A DNA stretch of 28,875 bases, from positions 1 to 28,875 of IMG/VR virus record IMGVR_UViG_3300017756_000071; one strand, written 5' to 3'. Position 1 is the stretch's first letter. Every line of letters starts with the position of its first letter. Shown in pieces: positions 1 to 4,967 of this stretch. A program made the translations under genes and the position numbers. The notes under the pieces were generated by a model. That model was not told the DNA's origin. It saw nothing but the letters and a program-made list of their open reading frames with translations, and ran no database searches. This DNA comes from a virus.

Positions 1-560
1 ATGCAGGAACTGGTATCACAACAGGAACTGACAATACGCTAGTCGGATGGGGAGCTGGAGATGGACTGACTGGTGCAGCAACAAGTAATACTTTAATTGG
101 TGCAGAAGCTGAAGCATCAAGTGCTGGTGCAACAAACCAAATTGCAATAGGAGCAGCCGCAGTAGGTCAAGGAAGTAACACAGTAGTTTTAGGAAAATCT
201 AGTGTTAGCGCTGTTTATGCCGCTAGGAATGCAAGTGCATCAGTAGAAGCATCAGCATTTAATGTTGGTTCAGATAGAAAATTAAAAAAGAATATAAGAG
301 ATACTGCTTTGCAAGGCATTGATTTAATTGACCAAATGCAAGTTAGAGATTTTGAATGGAAAGATAACGATGTGACTGTTAATGGTGGTTTAATTGCACA
401 AGAGTTAAAAGAAATTTATCCAGATGCTGTTGGAAAAAGAAATGATGATGGAGAGGATGGCGATACTACAATGACTATCTCAAGAGAAAGCATGGTTCCT
501 TTATTAATTAAAGCAGTCCAAGAGCTATCTGCAAAAGTAAAAGAATTAGAAAGTAAATAA
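1..560 (+). CDS. Tail fibre/spike C-terminus with S74 intramolecular chaperone (5' partial)
   Basis: The frame is open from the window edge (first full codon at 3) to the TAA at 558-560, so the N-terminal part lies outside. The visible first ~85 residues are a Gly/Ala/Thr-rich repeat (NTLVG, NTLIG, NQIAIG, NTVVLG), the beta-roll pattern of YadA-head-like trimeric fibres. Then comes GSDRKLKKNI, the junction typical of the peptidase S74 chaperone. The catalytic Ser would be the codon at 270-272, and cleavage would release the last ~96 residues. The rest fits the family: GLIAQELKEIYPDAV, SMVPLLIKAVQEL and a terminal coiled coil. By family knowledge the chaperone trimerises the fibre and then cuts itself off. 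The fibre is probably the receptor-binding protein. The call is firm for the S74 domain; the fibre type is inferred. Confidence 0.88.
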   Translation, partial: AGTGITTGTDNTLVGWGAGDGLTGAATSNTLIGAEAEASSAGATNQIAIGAAAVGQGSNTVVLGKSSVSAVYAARNASASVEASAFNVGSDRKLKKNIRDTALQGIDLIDQMQVRDFEWKDNDVTVNGGLIAQELKEIYPDAVGKRNDDGEDGDTTMTISRESMVPLLIKAVQELSAKVKELESK

Positions 561-574
561 ACAAGGAGTCAAAC

Positions 575-784
575 ATGGCAAAAAAAGAAAAGAAGCCAGT
601 CTTGAATCTAGATGATAAAGAGTATATCATAGAAGATATGACTGATGAGCAAAAGATGATGGTAAATCACATAAACGATATTCAGAACAAGCAGAACAGT
701 AATCAGTTTATTGCTGACCAATTATCTGTTGGTAAAAAAGCGTTTATAGAAATGCTTAAAAAATCCTTACTAGAGGAGAAATAA
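575..784 (+). CDS. Small phage protein, 69 aa, unknown function
   Basis: The gene has a very good ribosome site (AAGGAG six bases before ATG). The protein is short and charged: a Lys-rich start, an NLDDKEYIIEDM segment, then a long predicted helix with many Gln and Asn. The layout resembles a small family common in marine phages (from memory the DUF6447-like pattern of an EYxxEDMTDEQK start followed by a helical hairpin), but I cannot confirm membership. It sits directly behind the tail fibre and is probably co-transcribed with it, so a minor virion or assembly role is possible. No membrane segment or signal is seen. Confidence 0.7.
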   Translation: MAKKEKKPVLNLDDKEYIIEDMTDEQKMMVNHINDIQNKQNSNQFIADQLSVGKKAFIEMLKKSLLEEK

Positions 785-789
785 AAGTA

Positions 790-1086
790 ATGTTAATTAG
801 GAAAAGTTCTCAGGGTTACGATTTAAAACTATATAGGAATAACACTCCGGGTGCTACTCGTACCAAGACACACCCTAATGGTGATGTCGAAACCCTAACT
901 TACCCTAATAGATATAAATACTTTTTAATATTAGATGGTGAGATAATTAGAAGAAGTGATAGTTGGGATACTATTGAACAGTTATATGTTGATGAGTGCG
1001 AATCTAGACATGGAGGTGGAAAAGGTAGAGTGATAGTGGGAAAACATAAATTAGTTAATCACATGATAACAGAATTAGGAAGTTAA
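790..1086 (+). CDS. Hypothetical protein, 98 aa
   Basis: I do not recognise this protein. It is mixed alpha/beta in character. A segment with HPNGDVETLTYPNRYKYFLI looks like a short beta-hairpin region, followed by a helix (SWDTIEQLYVDECESRHGG) and a basic C-terminal part. There are no membrane segments and only one Cys. GAGGAG lies upstream inside the end of the preceding gene, somewhat far from the ATG (about a dozen bases). Position between the fibre gene and other small genes suggests a non-essential or accessory structural product, but that is only context. Confidence 0.65.
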   Translation: MLIRKSSQGYDLKLYRNNTPGATRTKTHPNGDVETLTYPNRYKYFLILDGEIIRRSDSWDTIEQLYVDECESRHGGGKGRVIVGKHKLVNHMITELGS

Positions 1087-1087
1087 A

Positions 1088-1396
1088 ATGTCTCTATATA
1101 AATATACAGAAAAAGAAGCAGCTAACTTATTAATAGGTCAAAATGGATTTGATGTTATAGGAGAGCATGACACTACTGTTGTAAATCCAGATACTGGTTC
1201 TTGGGTTGCTATACAAGCTTTAGGAAAAGATTCTAGCGGAACTACTGAGTTTTTAAAAATAAAGGTTACCTCTAATATTGGAGATAATATAGATTCTTTT
1301 GTTAATTTAATTCCCGGTGAAATACTTTATGGAAACTTTAGTGGTATTGTTAATCATACAGATTCTACAGCAGTATGCATAGCTTACAGAGGATAA
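1088..1396 (+). CDS. Hypothetical small protein, 102 aa, beta-rich
   Basis: The protein looks like a compact beta-sandwich: alternating short hydrophobic stretches with GSWVAIQALGKDSSGTTEFL, KIKVTSNIGDN and a closing VCIAYRG strand. Proteins of this size and composition near fibre genes in marine phages are often small capsid or fibre-decorating products, which is an inference here. The start has AGGAAG about seven bases upstream, at the end of the previous gene, so the two are probably translated together. No cysteine cluster, signal peptide or membrane helix is visible. Confidence 0.65.
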   Translation: MSLYKYTEKEAANLLIGQNGFDVIGEHDTTVVNPDTGSWVAIQALGKDSSGTTEFLKIKVTSNIGDNIDSFVNLIPGEILYGNFSGIVNHTDSTAVCIAYRG

Positions 1397-1503
1397 GAAG
1401 AACTGAAAGACTTAAGAGAAGGCTTATAAATTCTAGTAAAAAAATAGGAATATTGTCTTGGATAAAACAAAAAATAAAAAAGATTTTAAAATTAAAAAAA
1501 TAA
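1375..1503 (+). CDS. Possible 42-aa cationic amphipathic peptide
   Basis: This short frame overlaps the end of the preceding gene by 22 bases and fills the otherwise empty gap before the lipoprotein. It would encode a peptide with 16 Lys/Arg and only one Glu. The C-terminal part (GILSWIKQKIKKILKLKK) forms an amphipathic helix with Ile/Leu on one face and Lys on the other, the look of a membrane-active peptide. There is no clear ribosome site before the ATG at 1375; translation could be coupled to the upstream stop. A TTG at 1453 with a nearby AGGA is an alternative start giving only the amphipathic part. The high A content of the region can produce Lys-rich chance frames, hence the low confidence. 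Confidence 0.35.
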   Translation: MHSLQRIRRTERLKRRLINSSKKIGILSWIKQKIKKILKLKK

Positions 1504-1521
1504 ACAAAGGAGATTTTAAAG

Positions 1522-1749
1522 TTGTTAGTACGAGTTATAATATCAGGATGTTTTATACTTATGTTGAGTAGTTGTAATAATGGCTGGTCTGTAGGAAATA
1601 TAGATGTTCACGCAGAAGATTCTATGTATACTTTCGTAGAGGTCTTAGACCAAGACTCTACTTCACATTTTTATTCTGACCATATAAGATTTGATAGTGA
1701 CAACTGGTGTTTTGTTCATCATCAGTGGGAAGTAGTAAGGAAGAAATGA
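1522..1749 (+). CDS. Small lipoprotein, possible outer-membrane spanin subunit
   Basis: This is a 75-aa protein starting at TTG, chosen because AAAGGAG lies about eight bases upstream. It has a basic N-terminus, a hydrophobic stretch and a lipobox LMLSSC with the lipidated Cys at residue 18. Residue 19 is Asn, not Asp, which favours outer-membrane sorting. The mature part is short, acidic and contains a second Cys near the end. A tiny lipoprotein next to membrane/coiled-coil genes in a phage lysis region suggests an o-spanin (Rz1-type) that helps disrupt the outer membrane. It lacks the usual Pro-rich stretch, so this role is inferred. It overlaps the next gene by four bases (ATGA). Confidence 0.6.
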   Translation: MLVRVIISGCFILMLSSCNNGWSVGNIDVHAEDSMYTFVEVLDQDSTSHFYSDHIRFDSDNWCFVHHQWEVVRKK

Positions 1750-2066
1750 GTGAAGAAGTTAAGACCGCTAGAAGCTACAGAGGTACTATTGTCGATGACA
1801 ACGCTGTTATTTCTGTCAATATCAGATGGATATTTCAAGGCATTGCCCTTATTGGCGCTCTGGTCTATGGCTACTATAGGGTTGAGACTAGACTGGAATC
1901 ACTTGAAGATAAGTTGGCTAATGCAGATAAGCAGATTGGGGATTTACTTAGTAAACATATCGTGGAAGAAAGGGCTAAGAGAGCAGAGTTGGCAGAGAAA
2001 GTAGCCTTCTATGAGAAAGAATTTAATATTAATCCTTTAAGCTGGGGTAAAAGGAGAAAAAAGTAA
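1746..2066 (+). CDS. Membrane-anchored coiled-coil protein, 106 aa (i-spanin- or holin-like)
   Basis: The start at 1746 is preferred over an earlier in-frame ATG because it follows AAGGAAG closely and overlaps the lipoprotein stop as ATGA. Residues 1-27 are polar, residues 28-45 form one membrane helix (WIFQGIALIGALVYGYY), and residues 46-92 form a charged coiled coil (ETRLESLEDKLANADKQI), ending in a basic tail. A single N-terminal anchor with a coiled coil after it is the architecture of an inner-membrane spanin. The adjacent lipoprotein would be the natural partner, although the gene order is the reverse of Rz/Rz1. A holin-associated role is the main alternative. Confidence 0.6.
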   Translation: MSEEVKTARSYRGTIVDDNAVISVNIRWIFQGIALIGALVYGYYRVETRLESLEDKLANADKQIGDLLSKHIVEERAKRAELAEKVAFYEKEFNINPLSWGKRRKK

Positions 2067-2389
2067 TGGACATGATGGCAATTTACGGTGAAGCGGGGAT
2101 GATAGGAATTTGTGGTGCATTACTTGTTTATCTTGTAATGTCTTTGTCAAAGAAATCAGAGGCGCAGCAAGAGTCGTTAAAAGATTTAGAGGTAGAAAAT
2201 AAAGGTCAATCTGAAAGTATTAACAATATGGAAGGAATGATTATTAAATTAATATCTAGATGGAATGAATCAGATTCTGTTAGAGATAGAAGATATGAGC
2301 AAATGATGGAAGCTATATCAGATTTAGAAAAACAATTATCCAGAATGGATGGCATCATGTCACGTATGAATGGAAACGGAAGGCACTAA
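2066..2389 (+). CDS. Small membrane protein with coiled coil, 107 aa
   Basis: An N-terminal membrane helix at residues 10-28 (AGMIGICGALLVYLVMSL) is followed by a long polar, helical, coiled-coil-forming region (residues 33-97, heptad-like Leu/Met/Ile spacing). It starts at the one-base TAATG overlap with the previous gene, which implies reinitiation. Size, single helix and neighbours fit a phage lysis-region protein, possibly a holin partner or antiholin. I do not recognise a named family. It is one of three consecutive proteins built from one membrane helix plus a coiled coil. Confidence 0.6.
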   Translation: MDMMAIYGEAGMIGICGALLVYLVMSLSKKSEAQQESLKDLEVENKGQSESINNMEGMIIKLISRWNESDSVRDRRYEQMMEAISDLEKQLSRMDGIMSRMNGNGRH

Positions 2390-2601
2390 TGAATAATGAT
2401 GATTTAAGAACTCATTTAATTAGACATGATGAAAGATTAAGGAATATTTATTCTACATTGAATAGAATAGAAAAACATTTAGAAAGGCTTAATGGTAAAG
2501 TAGATAGGCACGAAACAGACATTGCTAAAGTTCAAGTCTGGGGAGCAGTTGCCTTAGTAAGCTTTCCTATAATCGTAAACATAATAATGAGGTTTATATA
2601 A
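2389..2601 (+). CDS. XhlA-like tail-anchored membrane protein, 70 aa, candidate holin
   Basis: Residues 8-48 form a charged coiled coil (DERLRNIYSTLNRIEKHLER and onward), and residues 50-68 are a C-terminal membrane helix (VWGAVALVSFPIIVNIIM). This arrangement, a cytoplasmic coiled coil with a C-terminal anchor in about 70 residues, is that of hemolysin XhlA-type holin-associated proteins of phages. The gene begins at a TAATG overlap and lies about 1.5 kb before the endolysin. Family assignment rests on architecture only; no diagnostic motif is visible. Confidence 0.6.
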   Translation: MNNDDLRTHLIRHDERLRNIYSTLNRIEKHLERLNGKVDRHETDIAKVQVWGAVALVSFPIIVNIIMRFI

Positions 2602-2777
2602 TGTTAAAGAAAATGATAGCAGATGAGTTATTAGGTGATGCAACTAAAGATGAGTTAATTGATGAGATTAATAAAGCGGTTGATATTCCTATTATATCTG
2701 AAAAAACAGAGAAGGCTATATTGGAAGCTCTTTGGAAAATTATTAAAAAAGTTTTGCTAGCTAAATTAGGCGTATAA
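2601..2777 (+). CDS. Hypothetical protein, 58 aa, helical
   Basis: A short frame fits exactly between its neighbours, with one-base TAATG overlaps at both ends; that tight fit is the main reason to believe it. The product is predicted to be all helical: an acidic N-terminal half (ADELLGDATKDELIDEINKA) and a C-terminal amphipathic basic helix (ALWKIIKKVLLAKLGV). It has no Cys and no true membrane segment, although the last 20 residues could lie on a membrane surface. Position after the holin-like genes allows a lysis role, but nothing proves it. Confidence 0.6.
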   Translation: MLKKMIADELLGDATKDELIDEINKAVDIPIISEKTEKAILEALWKIIKKVLLAKLGV

Positions 2778-3067
2778 TGCCTTCTAAAAAAGACCCTAGA
2801 TTAAAACGAGCTGGAGTCTCTGGGTTTAACAAACCTAAGAGAACACCTAATCATCCTAAAAAAAGTCATATAGTTGTGGCTAAAGAAGGGTCTAAAGTAA
2901 AGACAATTAGATTTGGTCAGCAAGGTGCTAGTACAGCAGGTAAACCAAAAGCTGGAGAATCTAGAAGAATAAAAATGAAAAGAAAATCGTTCAAAGCTAG
3001 ACATAGAAGAAATATAGCAAAAGGTAAAATGTCTGCGGCTTACTGGGCGAATAAGGTAAAATGGTAA
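2777..3067 (+). CDS. Basic phage protein, 96 aa, conserved-looking
   Basis: The protein is strongly basic. It starts MPSKKDPRLKRAGVSGFNKP and ends KGKMSAAYWANKVKW, a pattern I recall from many marine phage genomes, where it has no assigned function (possibly the DUF6321 family, from memory). The middle contains SHIVVAKEGSKVKTIRFGQQG, likely a beta-hairpin, followed by a helical KARHRRNIAKGK segment. Translation is coupled through TAATG at both ends. A nucleic-acid-binding or virion-packaged role is plausible from the charge. It begins the block of six consecutive small basic proteins. Confidence 0.75.
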   Translation: MPSKKDPRLKRAGVSGFNKPKRTPNHPKKSHIVVAKEGSKVKTIRFGQQGASTAGKPKAGESRRIKMKRKSFKARHRRNIAKGKMSAAYWANKVKW

Positions 3068-3228
3068 TGAATAAAAAAGTTAAAGCTCCAAAGGGTTATC
3101 ATTGGATGAAATCTGGTGCATCATATAAGTTAATGAAGCATAGTGGTAAATTTAAATCACATAAAGGTGCTAGTCTAATGGCTGATTTTAAAGTGCAAAT
3201 GAAACACTCAAAAGCTAAAAAGAAATAA
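3067..3228 (+). CDS. Basic protein, 53 aa
   Basis: This frame runs exactly between two TAATG junctions. The product is Lys-rich with several His and Met, containing APKGYHWMKSGASYKLMKHS, then a GKFKSHKGAS motif and a helical tail MADFKVQMKHSKAKKK. The PKGYHWMKSG..YKLM pattern recurs, to my recollection, in short proteins of marine phages, but no function is known to me. The end-to-end packing with neighbours and the non-random motif argue for a real gene. Confidence 0.65.
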   Translation: MNKKVKAPKGYHWMKSGASYKLMKHSGKFKSHKGASLMADFKVQMKHSKAKKK

Positions 3229-3350
3229 TGGGAAGAAAAGTTAGTTGGATGTTTGGAGGTAAGAAGTATAGCGGAACTTTAATAAGGGAAACTAAAACTC
3301 ATAAATTTGCTAGAACAAAAAACGGTAAGATAAAAAAGATTAAAAAATAA
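3228..3350 (+). CDS. Very small basic protein, 40 aa
   Basis: This frame is bounded by TAATG overlaps on both sides. The product is MGRKVSWMFGGKKYSGTLIR followed by a Lys/Thr-rich tail ending KIKKIKK. The first half could form a small beta-hairpin. It is too short for a family assignment. Belief rests on the perfect packing in a translationally coupled chain and on the same basic character as the neighbours. Confidence 0.55.
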   Translation: MGRKVSWMFGGKKYSGTLIRETKTHKFARTKNGKIKKIKK

Positions 3351-3583
3351 TGGCACGTAAATTTAAAAAAGTCTCTAAAACAAAAAGAGGTGTTCCTAAA
3401 AAATATGTAAGAGGTTCTAAGAATAAAAAGAAAACTCAAGATGAGATACTAAGAACTAGTAGGTTGTATAAAAAAGGAAAACTAACACCTGCAATGATGG
3501 ATAAAATATCCAAACAAAGGAGTAAAAGTGGTAAGAAAAAAACCAGTAAGAAAAAAAGCAAAGCCAAAAAGCGGAGGAAGTAA
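3350..3583 (+). CDS. Lys-rich basic protein, 77 aa
   Basis: Of 77 residues, 35 are Lys or Arg. The central part (GVPKKYVRGSKN, then DEILRTSRLYKKGKLTPAMM) resembles a short recurring phage domain with a helix ending in LTPAMMDKISKQR; the tail is a run of Ser/Lys/Arg. Such charge suggests DNA binding, for example to packaged DNA, or a virion protein that enters the host, but this is inferred from composition. The start is at the TAATG junction. The last 56 bases also carry the start of the next gene in another frame, including its ribosome site. Confidence 0.7.
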   Translation: MARKFKKVSKTKRGVPKKYVRGSKNKKKTQDEILRTSRLYKKGKLTPAMMDKISKQRSKSGKKKTSKKKSKAKKRRK

Positions 3584-3827
3584 AGCTTCCGTTTTAGCTA
3601 AGTACTCTAAGAGTTCTGGAATATCTAAAGGTACTCTTTCAAAAGTCTACTCTAGAGGTTTGGGAGCATATTACTCCAGTGGTTCTCGCCCCGGAGTTAG
3701 CGCTCATCAATGGGCTGCTGGGAGAGTTAGGAGCTTTGCTACAGGGAAAGGTGGTGCTAGAAAAGCAGATAAAGATTTATTGCGTGGTGGTAAAAAGAAA
3801 AAAGTAACAAGAAGAAAAAAGAAATAG
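3528..3827 (+). CDS. DUF5824-like basic protein, 99 aa
   Basis: The start is a GTG at 3528, supported by AAAGGAG five bases upstream inside the preceding gene, so the two frames overlap by 56 bases. The core reads SVLAKYSKSSGISKGTLSKV then YSRGLGAYYSSGSRPGVSAH and QWAAGRVRSF. This is the pattern I know as DUF5824, a small helical domain found in phages and large viruses, of unknown role. The tail GGARKADKDLLRGGKKKK is also typical. It may be a virion component, since similar proteins accompany structural genes. The family call is from memory. Confidence 0.72.
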   Translation: MVRKKPVRKKAKPKSGGSKASVLAKYSKSSGISKGTLSKVYSRGLGAYYSSGSRPGVSAHQWAAGRVRSFATGKGGARKADKDLLRGGKKKKVTRRKKK

Positions 3828-4120
3828 TGGCAAAAAAGAAAAAAGACCCTAGGGTTGGTACAGGTAAAAAACCTAAAGGTAGTGGTCGTAGATTATATAC
3901 AGATGAAAATCCTAAAGATACAGTAAGTATAAAGTTTGCAACTCCTACTGATGCAATTAAAACAGTTTCTAAAGTAAAAAAAATAAATAAACCCTTTGCT
4001 AGAAAAATACAAATACTAACAGTAGGAGAACAAAGGTCTAAGGTAGCAGGTAAAAGTGCACAAGCAACAATTTTTAAAAAAGGCAAAGAAGCTATTAGAA
4101 AAGCTCATGGAAAAAAATAA
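3827..4120 (+). CDS. Basic protein, 97 aa
   Basis: This gene starts at GTG in a TAGTG one-base overlap, a variant of the TAATG junctions around it. The N-terminus is KKKKDPRVGTGKKPKGSGRR, followed by LYTDENPKDTVSIKFATPTD and a helix-strand segment with KINKPFARKIQILTVGEQRS. The RRLYTDENP...VSIKF and ARKIQILTVGEQR parts look conserved and I recall similar text in cyanophage and other marine phage proteins, without function. It is the last of the basic series and is directly coupled to the endolysin start. Confidence 0.7.
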   Translation: MAKKKKDPRVGTGKKPKGSGRRLYTDENPKDTVSIKFATPTDAIKTVSKVKKINKPFARKIQILTVGEQRSKVAGKSAQATIFKKGKEAIRKAHGKK

Positions 4121-4500
4121 TGTATAGATTTGGTAAAAAAAGTAGAGAAAGATTAAAAGGTGTAGATTCTAAACTAGTTAATGTCCTTAATGAACTTATT
4201 AAAATTATGGATGTTACTATAATAGAGGGTCTACGAACAAAAGAAAGACAGCAAGAGTTGTTAAAGAAAGGAGCTACTAAAGTTAAGTATTCTAAACATA
4301 TGGATGGTAAAGCTGTAGACTTAGCACCGTACCCTATAGACTGGGAAAATAGAGATGGTTTTCACTATATGGGTGGTATGATTAGAGGAATAGCTAAACA
4401 ACTTAATGTTAAAGTTCGTTGGGGTGGAGACTGGGATTCTGACGGTGATGTAAAAGACAATGGCTTTGATGACTTAGTTCATGTGGAGATACTTGATTAA
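4120..4500 (+). CDS. Endolysin: M15 zinc peptidase (L-Ala-D-Glu / D-Ala-D-Ala type)
   Basis: This 126-aa single-domain enzyme cuts peptidoglycan stem peptides at lysis. SKHMDGKAVDLAP gives the SxHxxGxAxD signature with zinc ligands His60 and Asp67. WGGDWD (residues 101-106) and DLVHVEI supply catalytic Asp118 and the third zinc ligand His121, matching the spacing in the T5 endolysin (Asp three residues before the last His). The N-terminal helix with EGLRTKERQQELL is also typical. No signal peptide is present, so release needs a holin, consistent with the membrane genes upstream at 1746-2601. It starts and ends in TAATG overlaps. Confidence 0.92.
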   Translation: MYRFGKKSRERLKGVDSKLVNVLNELIKIMDVTIIEGLRTKERQQELLKKGATKVKYSKHMDGKAVDLAPYPIDWENRDGFHYMGGMIRGIAKQLNVKVRWGGDWDSDGDVKDNGFDDLVHVEILD

Positions 4501-4964
4501 TGCCTAAACAATTATATACTATAAATAAATTTGATGCTGGTATAAATACAGTTAAAGATGCAAGAGATTTAGCTGAACCAGAGTCAAGTGCCGTAACTAA
4601 TATGGCAGTTGATGCGCAAGGAAAAATAAAATCAGCAGGAACTTTTACTGGACATCTTGCTAATCCTTCTGATGTAGGCGGCAGTAACCTTGCAAAATTT
4701 ATATCTGGTCATACCGCAAGACTTGAAATAGGTACAAGTGCTCCGGGTACAACTACAGGAAGGCTTAATCTTGGAGGAGGATACAACTTATGTTACTTTG
4801 AATCAGACCATAGTATTTTTGATGACATAGATAATACAGGTAATGAATTTACTGTAGGAAGTGCTAATGGTAATATAAGTTTTGGTAACCCTCAAAATAC
4901 AGCAGTAGATGGAGTAGCAACTTCAAGCTCTGCTGATATTCCGGGTGCAGGGTCTACGGAGTAA
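4500..4964 (+). CDS. Virion structural protein, likely N-terminal part of the tail nozzle
   Basis: The 154-aa product begins with INKFDAGINTVKDARDLAEP and SSAVTNMAVDAQGKIKSAG, the opening pattern of podovirus tail-nozzle or tail-hub proteins (a strand, then P/E-x-x-S-x-x-NM-x-x-D-x-x-GKI). The rest is Gly/Ser/Asn-rich and beta in character. The large next gene follows after only three bases and looks like the continuation of the same structure, so the nozzle may be made of two chains. Alternatively this is a separate small tail protein. TAATG coupling links it to the endolysin gene. Confidence 0.6.
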   Translation: MPKQLYTINKFDAGINTVKDARDLAEPESSAVTNMAVDAQGKIKSAGTFTGHLANPSDVGGSNLAKFISGHTARLEIGTSAPGTTTGRLNLGGGYNLCYFESDHSIFDDIDNTGNEFTVGSANGNISFGNPQNTAVDGVATSSSADIPGAGSTE

Positions 4965-4967
4965 TAT

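Noticed and set aside
1750-2004. 84-aa plus-strand frame overlapping the membrane/coiled-coil gene
   Set aside because: It is a frame shadow without a ribosome site; the other frame has a coherent membrane-helix and coiled-coil pattern and the coupled ATGA start.
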